64,000 nucleotides of DNA, from assembly GCF_014648635.1 (NCBI RefSeq), contig NZ_BMRM01000019.1, positions 62,001-126,000 of the forward strand. The letters run 5' to 3'. The position numbers and the translations under genes are program-made. This document shows, piece after piece, positions 17,447-25,853 of the stretch (its first letter is position 1; each line of letters begins with the position of its first letter). The notes below the pieces were generated by a model. That model did no database searches. It saw nothing but the letters and a program-made list of their open reading frames with translations, and had not been told where the DNA came from. This DNA is from Streptomyces cinerochromogenes (lineage in GTDB: Bacteria; Actinomycetota; Actinomycetes; Streptomycetales; Streptomycetaceae).

Positions 17447-18073
17447 GGTGGTTCGCCTCCCGCGTGGTGACGTGCTGGGTGGATGGCACCGGCCCGCATG
17501 GGCGGTCTGAACCGTGATGGCGCCTGAACTCGGCAAGGCCCCTATTGGGACACGCCCTGGAGCCCGGTGACAGCAGAAAACATCCCGCAACGACGGTCGA
17601 CAGGTCTGTGACTGGACACTTCGGTCATAGATCTCACGAGTCAGACCTCCACCTGGGACGGCACTGCACAACCGTCCCCTCGATCCCGGTACAGCGGCAT
17701 GACTCGTTCACTGCCGGACAACTTCGGCCGAACCGATACTCAACCTGACTGAGCGGGCCGACAAACGTTGACTCCTGACCGATATTGACAGGGAGACGTT
17801 ACGCAAGGAGGTAGTGCTCACCGGCTACGGCACGTCACGGACGACCCGGCCCGCTCCGGGACCGGCGCGGCCGGCAGGCCCGCACCGAGGGCCGGCGCCA
17901 CGGCGGCCGGGGCCCGGTGCCGGGTGGAACTGTCAGCGGATGGCATGGATCGCGCCCTCAATCCTTGAGTAGCGGGGTCCGACAGGCCCGCCTCGGCCAG
18001 TTGCTCGTCTGCATGCCGTTACCAGTGAGTGAGGGCCGAGCTTTCAATGCGGCTGCCGGAAGGATCGCTTGGT

Positions 18074-18085
18074 CGAACCGGTTCG
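18074..18085. promoter_or_regulatory. LacI-type operator 1
   Basis: CGAACCGGTTCG, a perfect 12-bp palindrome with the central CG expected for LacI-family repressors. It is identical to two further copies closer to the regulator gene. Confidence 0.75.
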
Positions 18086-18190
18086 CAGGAAATTATCATC
18101 GGCGAAATCTCGCAGCAATACCCCTGACGGGATCGGGCGGGACGGAGTACCCAGATCTCCGGGCTGTTACAACAAGTGGCGTTTCGCGTA

Positions 18191-18219
18191 TTGACAGCCG
18201 CCTGGCTTGTTCCTAACTT
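18191..18219 (+). promoter_or_regulatory. promoter of the LacI gene
   Basis: TTGACA (18191-18196), a 17-bp spacer, then TAACTT (18214-18219): a near-consensus vegetative promoter. Operator 2 lies ten bases downstream of the -10, over the expected transcription start, so bound repressor would block it. Confidence 0.6.
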
Positions 18220-18228
18220 CACTTCACG

Positions 18229-18240
18229 CGAACCGGTTCG
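18229..18240. promoter_or_regulatory. LacI-type operator 2
   Basis: A second identical CGAACCGGTTCG, just after the -10 element. The 12-mer ACTTCACTTCAC directly before it (18216-18227) is repeated exactly at 19409-19420, upstream of the sugar-binding protein gene. Confidence 0.75.
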
Positions 18241-18309
18241 ACAGCCGGTGGACGTTCTTTCCTCACCCCAGGATCCGCGCGATCGAACGCGATGTCCCGC
18301 ACGGGGCAT

Positions 18310-18321
18310 CGAACCGGTTCG
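18310..18321. promoter_or_regulatory. LacI-type operator 3
   Basis: A third identical CGAACCGGTTCG, ending just before the ribosome site AAGGAG of the regulator gene. Centre-to-centre distances of 155 and 81 bp between the three copies would allow looping. Confidence 0.75.
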
Positions 18322-18335
18322 ACCAAGGAGTCGCC

Positions 18336-19358
18336 GTGAACATCGGTGAGATCGCCCGGCGGGCCGGTGTCTCGCGGAGCACCGTGTCCTACGCCCTGAG
18401 CGGCAAACGACCGGTGTCGGACGACACGCGCCGGAAGATCCAGCAGGTCATCGACGAACTGGGCTACCGCCCGAACGCCAGCGCCCGTGCCCTCGCCAAC
18501 GGCCGGACCAACGCGATCGGCCTTGTCTTCCCGCCGGCCGGCAACCACTACACCGGCATGCAGCTGGACTTCATCGGCAGTGTGGTGGAGGCCGCCGCGG
18601 CCTACGACTACGACGTACTGCTCTCACCGAGCGGCGTGGACAGCGACCACTCGTTCCAGCGGCTGCTGGGAGAGCGGCGGGTCGACGGCGCGATCCTGAT
18701 GGAGATCAGGCTGGAGGACGACCGGGTCGCCCACCTCGCCGACCTCGGCTTCCCCTCCGTCGCCATCGGCCGTACCGCCCACCCGGAGGGCGGCTGGTGG
18801 GTGGGCCTGGACCACACCGGGCTCGCGGCGGCCTGCGTGCACCACCTGGCGGACCTCGGCCACACGAGGGTCGCCTTCGTCAACCGCCCCGAGCAGCTGC
18901 TGCGGGCCGGATACGAGTCCGCGCACCGCGGCCTGGACGGCTTCACCAAAGCCGCGGCCGAGCGCAGCCTGACGGTACGGACGTACTGCTGCGGGGACGA
19001 TGCCGCGTCGGGTCAGGAATGCCTGGAGCGGGTCCTGCACGACGACCCGGCCACGACGGCCCTCGTCACGCTGAACGAGGCCGCGCTGGGCGGCCTCTAC
19101 CGAGGGCTCGCCCAGGCGGGCCGCCATGTGCCGCGCGACTTCTCCGTCACCGGGGTCGTCGCCAGCCGGTGGGCGGAGACGGTGACCCCGCAGCTCACCG
19201 CCGCCGACGTACCGGCGGCGGAGATGGGCCGACGCGCCGTCGACCTGCTGGTGGAGCGGCTGGACCACCCCGAAGCATCGCCCCGGCACCACCTCCTCGC
19301 GCCCCCGATTTCGCTGCGGGCCAGCACCGGGCCCGCCGGGACCGGTACCACGCCCTGA
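18336..19358 (+). CDS. LacI-family transcriptional regulator (first of two paralogues)
   Basis: A 340-residue protein starting at a GTG (18336) behind AAGGAG. Residues 2-25 are the LacI helix-turn-helix ('IGEIARRAGVSRSTVSYALSG'), followed by the hinge 'GYRPNASARALANGR' and a periplasmic-binding-like sensor domain. The three palindromes upstream suggest autoregulation. The binding protein and permease genes follow on the same strand, so it most likely represses them until a sugar ligand is imported. It is clearly paralogous to the regulator at 39622 (same start, 'VDG.ILMEIRLED', 'LTAADVPA.EMG'). The two flank the whole glycan locus. Confidence 0.93.
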   Translation: MNIGEIARRAGVSRSTVSYALSGKRPVSDDTRRKIQQVIDELGYRPNASARALANGRTNAIGLVFPPAGNHYTGMQLDFIGSVVEAAAAYDYDVLLSPSGVDSDHSFQRLLGERRVDGAILMEIRLEDDRVAHLADLGFPSVAIGRTAHPEGGWWVGLDHTGLAAACVHHLADLGHTRVAFVNRPEQLLRAGYESAHRGLDGFTKAAAERSLTVRTYCCGDDAASGQECLERVLHDDPATTALVTLNEAALGGLYRGLAQAGRHVPRDFSVTGVVASRWAETVTPQLTAADVPAAEMGRRAVDLLVERLDHPEASPRHHLLAPPISLRASTGPAGTGTTP

Positions 19359-19493
19359 TCACCACCAAGCCCTGACCGAGCCCTGACCGCACCCGCACAG
19401 CTCTCCAGACTTCACTTCACCGAACGCCCGAACTGCTCTTCACCACCCCATGCCCTCGGCACCGGCATGCCCAGAGACAAAGGAACCCTCGCG

Positions 19494-20741
19494 ATGAACA
19501 GCTCCTCCAGACAGCGCCGGCTGACCGCCGCAGCCATCACCGCGCTCGCCGTGGCCGTCACGGCCACCGCCTGCTCCTCCAGCTCGGGCAGCACCGACAC
19601 CAAGGGTGCCGGCAGCGGCACGTACACCATCTGGGACCCGTACCCGCAGTTCGACAAGACCTCGGACTGGGTGAAGCTGCTGGACCAGTGCGGCACCAAG
19701 GCCGGAGTGAAGATCAAGCGGACCGCCTTCGACACCAGCGACCTGGGCAACAAAACGCTTCTGGCGGCCCAGCAGGGCAACTCCCCGGACCTCCTCATCG
19801 TCGACAACCCGGTGGTGTCGACCCTCGCTGAGGCGGGCGTGCTCACCACGACCGACGACAACAAGCTGGACACCTCGAAGGTGGACCCCAACCTGCTCGC
19901 GGCCGGCCAGTCGGGCGGCAAGACCTACGGCACGCCCATCGGCGCCAACACCCTCGCCCTCTACTACAACAAGAAGGTGCTGAAGGAGGCCGGGGTGGAC
20001 ATCTCCTCGGTCAAGGACTGGAAGTCGCTGACGGCGGCGCTGGAGAAGGTCAAGAAGGCGGGCAAGAAGGGCATCACGTTCTCGGCGATCGGCACCGAGG
20101 AGGGCAGCTTCCAGTTCCTGCCGTGGTTCTGGGGCGCGGGCGCGAAGCTCACCCAGCTCGATTCATCCCAGGCCGTGTCCGCCCTCTCCCTGTGGAAGGA
20201 CTGGCAGAAGAACGGCTACGCCCCGAACTCGGTGCAGAACAACACCCAGACCACCAGCTGGCAGGAGTTCGCCAGCGGTGACTACGCGTTCAGCGAGAAC
20301 GGCACCTGGCAGCTCGCCAACGCCAAGAAGGCCGGCTTCGACTACGGCGTCCTGCCCATCCCCGGCACCGACGGCGGCAACGCCGCGGCCCCGACCGGTG
20401 GCGAGTTCGTCACCATCCCGGTCCAGCAGGACACGGGCCGCTACGCCACCTCCCAGAAGCTGGTCACCTGCCTGACCAGCACCGACAACCTCTACAACAC
20501 CGACACCACCCTGTCCTACGTGGCCCCCACCAGCGAGGTCCAGGACAAGCAGGTGGCCGCGAACGCCGATCTGAAGCCGTGGGTCGACGCGGTCAAGGCG
20601 GCCGAGGGCCGCACCAGTGACGACCTGGGAACCAAGTACCCCAAGATCTCCGAGCAGATGTGGAAGGCCGTCCAGTCCGCTCTCAGCGGGTCCAAGTCGC
20701 CGAAGGACGCGCTCACTTCGGCGCAGGCCGCCGCCAAGTGA
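19494..20741 (+). CDS. sugar ABC transporter, extracellular binding lipoprotein
   Basis: A 415-residue protein; ATG at 19494 with AAAGGAA upstream. Basic n-region, hydrophobic stretch, then a lipobox-like 'TATAC' with Cys27 as the lipidation site and a Ser-rich tether. The rest is a family-1 solute-binding protein ('YTIWDPYPQFDKT', 'PDLLIVDNPVV', 'YGTPIGANTLALYYNKK', 'ASGDYAFSENGTWQLA'). It would capture oligosaccharides at the cell surface and hand them to the two permeases downstream. The repeat ACTTCACTTCAC precedes it, as in front of the lacI gene. The exact sugar is not readable; context suggests a plant-glycan fragment. Confidence 0.93.
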   Translation: MNSSSRQRRLTAAAITALAVAVTATACSSSSGSTDTKGAGSGTYTIWDPYPQFDKTSDWVKLLDQCGTKAGVKIKRTAFDTSDLGNKTLLAAQQGNSPDLLIVDNPVVSTLAEAGVLTTTDDNKLDTSKVDPNLLAAGQSGGKTYGTPIGANTLALYYNKKVLKEAGVDISSVKDWKSLTAALEKVKKAGKKGITFSAIGTEEGSFQFLPWFWGAGAKLTQLDSSQAVSALSLWKDWQKNGYAPNSVQNNTQTTSWQEFASGDYAFSENGTWQLANAKKAGFDYGVLPIPGTDGGNAAAPTGGEFVTIPVQQDTGRYATSQKLVTCLTSTDNLYNTDTTLSYVAPTSEVQDKQVAANADLKPWVDAVKAAEGRTSDDLGTKYPKISEQMWKAVQSALSGSKSPKDALTSAQAAAK

Positions 20742-20751
20742 CGTGAGTGCG

Positions 20752-21732
20752 ATGAAGCAGACGACACATCCGCCGGACCACCGGTCCGCGGGCGTCCGGC
20801 ACGGGGCGGCCACCGTCGCCCCACCCCCGGGCCCCGGCCCGAAACGCCGCCGGCCCACCTCCACACAGTGGGCCGCCTGGGCCTTCCTCGCCCCGGTGAC
20901 CCTTTATCTCACCCTCTTCTATGCCTATCCGCTCTACCGCAACCTCGACCTGAGCCTGCGCAACTACACTGTCCGCTCCTTCGTCCAGGGCGACGCGCCC
21001 TTCACGGGCCTGGCGAACTACCGCAAGGTCTTCGACGACCCGACCTTCGCCCCCGCCTTGCTCCACACCGCGGTCTTCACCGCCGTATGCCTGGTCTTCC
21101 AGTACGCCATCGGGCTCGCCCTCGCGGTCTTCTTCCACCAGAACTTCCGGCTGTCGGCCACTCTGCGCGCCCTGTTCCTCGTACCGTGGCTGCTGCCGCT
21201 GATCGTCTCGGCCTCCACCTGGTCGTGGATGCTCAACAGCGAATCGGGCATCGTCAACGCCGCCCTGCACGCCATCGGCATCGGGCCGGTGAACTGGCTG
21301 ACCTCACCCTCCTGGGCGCTGACCTCGGTGATCACCGCGAACATCTGGATCGGCGTCCCGTTCAACCTGGTCGTGCTCTACAGCGGCCTGCAGTCCATCC
21401 CCACGAGCCTGTACGAGGCCGCCGCCATCGACGGCGCGAACGCCTGGCAGCGCTTCTGGCGCGTCACCTTCCCCCTGCTGCGCCCGGTCTCCGCAATCAC
21501 CCTGCTGCTCGGGCTGATCTACACGCTCAAGGTCTTCGACATCATCTGGATCATGACCAAGGGCGGCCCGGCGGACTCGTCCACCACCTTCGCCACCTGG
21601 TCCTACCAGCTCGGCTTCGGCAACCTCCTGCCCGCCTTCGGCCCGGGCGCGGCCGTCGGGAACCTGCTCGTGGTCGCCGCCCTGGTCTTCGGTCTGGTCT
21701 ACGTCCGGGTACAGAGAAAGCAGTCGCTGTGA
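20752..21732 (+). CDS. sugar ABC transporter permease, MalF-type
   Basis: A 326-residue membrane protein (an in-frame GTG at 20743 would add three residues). Six predicted membrane helices; the cytoplasmic EAA loop that docks the ATPase reads 'EAAAIDGANAWQRFW'. It begins about 10 bp after the binding-protein stop and ends overlapping the next permease (TGATG). No ATPase gene is present in the locus. In Streptomyces such importers usually share the multi-sugar ATPase MsiK encoded elsewhere, which I infer here. Confidence 0.93.
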   Translation: MKQTTHPPDHRSAGVRHGAATVAPPPGPGPKRRRPTSTQWAAWAFLAPVTLYLTLFYAYPLYRNLDLSLRNYTVRSFVQGDAPFTGLANYRKVFDDPTFAPALLHTAVFTAVCLVFQYAIGLALAVFFHQNFRLSATLRALFLVPWLLPLIVSASTWSWMLNSESGIVNAALHAIGIGPVNWLTSPSWALTSVITANIWIGVPFNLVVLYSGLQSIPTSLYEAAAIDGANAWQRFWRVTFPLLRPVSAITLLLGLIYTLKVFDIIWIMTKGGPADSSTTFATWSYQLGFGNLLPAFGPGAAVGNLLVVAALVFGLVYVRVQRKQSL

Positions 21733-22556
21733 TGAGCCGAAGCCGCAGGCGTACGTGGGGAAAGACCACGATCGGCGTTGTGCTGACCGGGATCATGCTC
21801 TTCCCGGTCTACTGGATGCTCAACGTCTCCCTCACCCGCGACCAGGACATGCGCAAGAGCCCGCCGGACCTGCTGCCGATCCACGGCACCCTGGCCGGCT
21901 ACCGCACCGTCCTCGACGAGCAGCTGCCCTACCTCGGCACCAGCCTCGTCATCGGCCTGGGCACCGTCGTCCTGACCGTCGCCCTGTCCGCACCCGCCGG
22001 CTACGCACTGGCCACACTGCGCCCATGCGGCGGCGGCATCCTCAACTTCGTCCTGCTGGCCGCCCAGATGATCCCCGGCATCATCATGGCGATGGGCTTC
22101 TACGCCGTCTACCTCCAACTCGGCCTGCTCCAGTCCGTACCCGGCCTGATCGTCGCCGACTCCACCCTCGCCGTCCCCTTCGGCGTCCTCATCTTCACCG
22201 CGTTCATGTCCGGCATCCCCGGCGAACTGCTCCAGGCCGCGACGACCGACGGCGCCGGGCCGCTGCGTACCTTCTGGTCCATCGTCCTGCCGATCAGCCG
22301 CAACGCCGTCGTCACGGTGTCCCTGTTCGCGTTCCTGTGGTCCTGGTCCGACTTCGTCTTCGCCGGCACCCTCGTCAACGGCGGTGCCCACGAGCCGATC
22401 ACCCTCGGCATCTACCACTACATCGGCAACAACAACCAGCAGTGGAACGCCATCATGGCCACCGCCGTCGTCGCCTCCCTGCCGGCCGCGGTCATCCTCG
22501 TCCTCGCCCAGCGCTATGTCGCCGCAGGCGTGACCGCCGGCGCCGTCAAGGACTGA
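21732..22556 (+). CDS. sugar ABC transporter permease, MalG-type
   Basis: A 274-residue membrane protein whose ATG overlaps the stop of the previous permease by one base, indicating coupled translation. An N-terminal helix 'VVLTGIMLFPVYWMLNVSL' and the family segment 'LPYLGTSLVIGLGTVVLTV' are present. The EAA-type loop has drifted to 'LLQAATTDGAGPLRTFW' but keeps the Asp-Gly-Ala core. It pairs with the MalF-type protein to form the import channel. Confidence 0.92.
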   Translation: MSRSRRRTWGKTTIGVVLTGIMLFPVYWMLNVSLTRDQDMRKSPPDLLPIHGTLAGYRTVLDEQLPYLGTSLVIGLGTVVLTVALSAPAGYALATLRPCGGGILNFVLLAAQMIPGIIMAMGFYAVYLQLGLLQSVPGLIVADSTLAVPFGVLIFTAFMSGIPGELLQAATTDGAGPLRTFWSIVLPISRNAVVTVSLFAFLWSWSDFVFAGTLVNGGAHEPITLGIYHYIGNNNQQWNAIMATAVVASLPAAVILVLAQRYVAAGVTAGAVKD

Positions 22557-22638
22557 GCCGCCCACCCTTGCCACGCCGGCCGACCCTCTCGCGCGTCGAC
22601 CGGCCGCCGTCTACCGCTCCAGAAACGAGTCACGCCAC

Positions 22639-24372
22639 ATGACCGCCGCCCGACCCGGCCCGGCATTCTCCGTCCACGACATCCCGTTCAGCACATACGG
22701 ATCCTGGTTCGACATATCCCCCGTGATCGCGGAGAAGACGTACGCCGAGGACCTCCACCTCGTCTCGCACCAGAACGGCATGCACGGCGTCCTGCGTCTG
22801 GTCCCCCTCAACGCGACGGGCGACCGTGCCGAGACCCGTGTCGAGGCGACACCGGACCTGCTCAGCTGGATCGGCGACAGCGGACGCATCGACCTCGCCT
22901 ACGAGTCGCCGGACACCGTACGACTGCGGGGAAACGGGCTGGGCATCGGCGTCTTCGCCGCCGCGCACACGCTGACCCCGTTCAGCGGGACGTACTTCTT
23001 CCACGACCCGGCGGCGGACGCGCACGTGTTCACCTCGTACGAGACGGGACGCCGGTACCGCGTCACCGTGCTGAACGGAACACTCGCCGAAGCTGCCGGA
23101 GCCCAGGCACTGGGCAGCGCCGACCGCGGTGTCGCCGCGAGGACGGAGGCGGACGGAACCTGGGAGATCGCGGTCGAGGAACTCGACACCGCGCGACCGC
23201 CGTACGCGTCCTCGGCCGCCTTCGACGACATCGTGGAGTCCGCACGGGGCGCGTTCGCGGACTTCGTCGACGCGGTCGCCCCATGGCGCTCGGCCGCCAC
23301 CCCGGCCGCCGAACTCGCCGCCTACGTCGTCTGGTCGGCGACCGTGCGGCCGACCGGCCTGGTCACCCGGCCTGGGGTCCTCATGTCCAAGCACTGGATG
23401 GACAAGGTCTGGAGCTGGGACCACTGCTTCAACGCCCTTGCTCTGGCGCCAGGTTCACCGGAGCTGGCCCTGGACCAGTTCCACCTGCCCTTCGACCACC
23501 AGGACGCCGCCGGTGCTCTGCCCGACTCCGTCACCCACTCCGAGGTCCTGCACAACTTCGTCAAGCCGCCCATCCACGGCTGGGCCTTCGGCCACCTGCG
23601 CCGTCGGCTGCCGACGCCTCCCAGCCGGGCGGAACTGGCCGAGACGTATGATCGGTTGGAGCGCTGGACGGACTTCTGGCTGACGGCGAGGCGTGCCCCC
23701 GGGGCCGAACTGCCCTACTACCAGCACGGCAACGACAGCGGCTGGGACAACGCCACCACCTTCGACCCCGAACGGGTGGTCGTCACCGCTGACCTGGCCG
23801 CCTTCCTCGTTCTCCAGCTGCGTGAACTCGTCGGCCTGGCAACGGAGTTGGGCCTCTCCGACGAGGCGAGCCGGTGGACGCGTACGGCCGAGGAGATGCA
23901 GACGGCCCTGCTCGACCAGCTCTGGACCGGCGACCGGTTCGTCGCCCGAGGAGTCGGCACCGGGGACACCTGGAGCAGCACCAGCCTCCTCGACCTGATG
24001 CCCGTCGTGCTGGGCGAGCACCTGCCCGACGAGGTGGTCAGTGCGCTGGCCGACCGCATCAAGGCCCACCTGACGTCGCACGGCCTGGCCACCGAGCTGA
24101 CCACGTCGCCGCACTACCTCGCCGACGGCTACTGGCGCGGCCCGATCTGGGCCCCCGCCACCGTTCTCGTCGAGGACGGCCTGCGCCGCGCCGGGCACCA
24201 CCGGCTGGCCGACGACATCAGCGCCCGCTTCCGCGCCCTGTGCGAGACCCACGGCTTCGCCGAGAACTTCGACGCCCTCACCGGAACAGGCCTGCGCGAC
24301 CGCGCCTACACCTGGACCGCCAGCAGCTACCTCCTCCTCGCGGAAGCGCACGCGCACCGAGACGGCCGCTGA
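22639..24372 (+). CDS. cytoplasmic GH63/MGH-like glycoside hydrolase
   Basis: A 577-residue protein without signal peptide. The N-terminal 200 residues form a beta-rich domain; the rest is an (alpha/alpha)6-type catalytic domain with 'KVWSWDHCFNALAL', 'YYQHGNDSGWDNATTFD' and 'YWRGPIWAPATVLVEDGL'. These are marks of the GH63/mannosylglycerate-hydrolase-like and debranching-type clan; the Asp in 'GNDSGWDNA' and downstream acids are candidate catalytic residues. It follows the permease genes on the same strand, so it probably cleaves the imported oligosaccharide in the cytoplasm. Its linkage specificity cannot be read from sequence. Confidence 0.82.
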   Translation: MTAARPGPAFSVHDIPFSTYGSWFDISPVIAEKTYAEDLHLVSHQNGMHGVLRLVPLNATGDRAETRVEATPDLLSWIGDSGRIDLAYESPDTVRLRGNGLGIGVFAAAHTLTPFSGTYFFHDPAADAHVFTSYETGRRYRVTVLNGTLAEAAGAQALGSADRGVAARTEADGTWEIAVEELDTARPPYASSAAFDDIVESARGAFADFVDAVAPWRSAATPAAELAAYVVWSATVRPTGLVTRPGVLMSKHWMDKVWSWDHCFNALALAPGSPELALDQFHLPFDHQDAAGALPDSVTHSEVLHNFVKPPIHGWAFGHLRRRLPTPPSRAELAETYDRLERWTDFWLTARRAPGAELPYYQHGNDSGWDNATTFDPERVVVTADLAAFLVLQLRELVGLATELGLSDEASRWTRTAEEMQTALLDQLWTGDRFVARGVGTGDTWSSTSLLDLMPVVLGEHLPDEVVSALADRIKAHLTSHGLATELTTSPHYLADGYWRGPIWAPATVLVEDGLRRAGHHRLADDISARFRALCETHGFAENFDALTGTGLRDRAYTWTASSYLLLAEAHAHRDGR

Positions 24373-24479
24373 CCGGCTGTCTCCCCATGGCCCCGGGACC
24401 GTTCGGGCCCCCGGTCATCATCCTTTCCCAGGAGCCGCACATCGACCTGGCCACCACTGGCTGTGAACCAGAAACGGAC

Positions 24480-25814
24480 TTAACGCCCACTCAGAGCCCA
24501 CTGCTGGTTCGATGCGCCCGAGCAACTCCACAGTTGGATCTTCGTTCCGTTGGCGGTGCTCACGTCGCCGGCCTCAAGACACAACCCCGACTGCACTCCT
24601 GTGATCGTGCCGTTGGCGTTGACGTTCCACTGCTGGTTCGTCTGCCCGTTGCAGTCCCAGATGATCGCGGCAGTGCCATTGCCGGTCCCCCGCCCGGAGG
24701 CGTCCAGGCACTTGCTGCCGTAGATCATGAGTTGCTTGGAGGCGGTGTAGGTCCACCGCTGGTTGGTGCCGCCGTGGCAGTCCCACAGCTGCGCCTGGGT
24801 CCCGTTGGCCGTGGTGGAGTTGGGGATGTCGATGCAGCGGCCCGACTGCCCGCCGACGATCTGCCGGCCGGTGGGCGGGGGCGGGGTGGTCGAGTCGAAC
24901 TGGGTGAAGAACTTCCACACCTCTCCCGATGTCCAGGTCTGCCAGCCGCTGCCGCCGCTGTCGATGGGGCCGGGGTCGTGCCCCCCGTCGAACGCGGCCC
25001 ATACGAGGGGATGCCCGGACGAGCACCCCGAGTAGGCCGTGATGATGTGCGTGTGGCTGCCGGACGACGGCTCGGGCGGGTTCTGGGGGGTGCAGCCGTT
25101 GTTCCGTACGAACGTGTCGCGCAGCGCCCGTCCCGACGAGATGGGCAGGACGTTGTCATTGATGCCGTGGAGCCCCATGTACGCGATGGGCTGGGTGCCG
25201 CCGCTGCAGCCGCTGAGGTTCGCGCCGGAGTAGACCGCGACCGCGCGGAAGACCGTCGCCCGGGAACAGGCCAGGGCGTACGTCATCGCCCCGCCGTAGC
25301 TGAAGCCGCCGGCGAACAGCTGCGCCGTGTCGACGCACAGGCCCGCCTCGATCTGCCGGACCATGTCGTCGACGAAGGTCACGTCCTGGCCGCCGGAATT
25401 GGCCCAGCCGTTGTTGATGCCCTGGGGCGCCACGAAGATCGTGCCGTTGTTCGCACTGTCCGCCAGCCGCCTGAGGCCGTAATAGGACCAGTTGTATCCG
25501 TCGGTTCCGCCCGAATCGACATCGTTGGCGGTGCCGCCCACCCAGTGGAATCCGAAGACCAGCCGGTAGGCGCGGGTACTGTCGTAGTTCGCCGGGACCC
25601 TGAGGATGTAGCTGCGGCTCTGGCCGCTGCTCGAGATCGTGTGCGTGCCACTGTTGAGCGCCGGAGCCTTGCCGCATCCGTCACTGGCGGCGGCACTGAC
25701 ACTGGTGGGCGACGTGCCTGCGTCGGGACCGCGGCCCAGCGCCGTACCGGCACCGGACATGACGAGAAGTGCCACGGCCACAAGGGGCATGAAGAGGTAC
25801 CTCTTCTTCTTCAC
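24480..25814 (-). CDS. secreted CE1 feruloyl/acetyl esterase with ricin-type lectin domain
   Basis: A 444-residue secreted protein starting at a GTG behind GAAGGAG. The signal peptide is about residues 1-27 ('MKKKRYLFMPLVAVALLVMS'). Residues about 47-310 are an alpha/beta-hydrolase of the CE1/PHB-depolymerase-like group: nucleophile Ser172 in 'GGFSYGG', an Asp in 'GINDNVLP' and a His in 'DGGHDPGP'. After a Pro linker, residues 318-443 are a ricin B-type domain with three 'QQW/QRW' repeats. It probably removes ferulate or acetate from plant polysaccharide. It is the last gene of the minus-strand CAZyme run. Confidence 0.87.
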   Translation of the reverse strand: MKKKRYLFMPLVAVALLVMSGAGTALGRGPDAGTSPTSVSAAASDGCGKAPALNSGTHTISSSGQSRSYILRVPANYDSTRAYRLVFGFHWVGGTANDVDSGGTDGYNWSYYGLRRLADSANNGTIFVAPQGINNGWANSGGQDVTFVDDMVRQIEAGLCVDTAQLFAGGFSYGGAMTYALACSRATVFRAVAVYSGANLSGCSGGTQPIAYMGLHGINDNVLPISSGRALRDTFVRNNGCTPQNPPEPSSGSHTHIITAYSGCSSGHPLVWAAFDGGHDPGPIDSGGSGWQTWTSGEVWKFFTQFDSTTPPPPTGRQIVGGQSGRCIDIPNSTTANGTQAQLWDCHGGTNQRWTYTASKQLMIYGSKCLDASGRGTGNGTAAIIWDCNGQTNQQWNVNANGTITGVQSGLCLEAGDVSTANGTKIQLWSCSGASNQQWALSGR

Positions 25815-25853
25815 TGCTTCTCCTTCTCCTTCTCCGTCGAGGGCGCAGGCGGC

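Larger units (their letters stand above)
17447..18335. other. intergenic region upstream of the LacI gene
   Basis: About 890 bp. The left part may hold the decayed end of the IS110 element. A plus-strand open stretch near 17785 ('DIDRETLRKEVVLTGYG') has a coding look but no start, and I recognise no family. The right 260 bp contain the promoter and three operators of the LacI gene, listed separately. Confidence 0.5.

Noticed and set aside
17785..17970. Possible gene fragment 'DIDRETLRKEVVLTGYGTSR'
   Set aside because: No start codon with ribosome site and a low-complexity end. It could be a relic, but I cannot name a parent.
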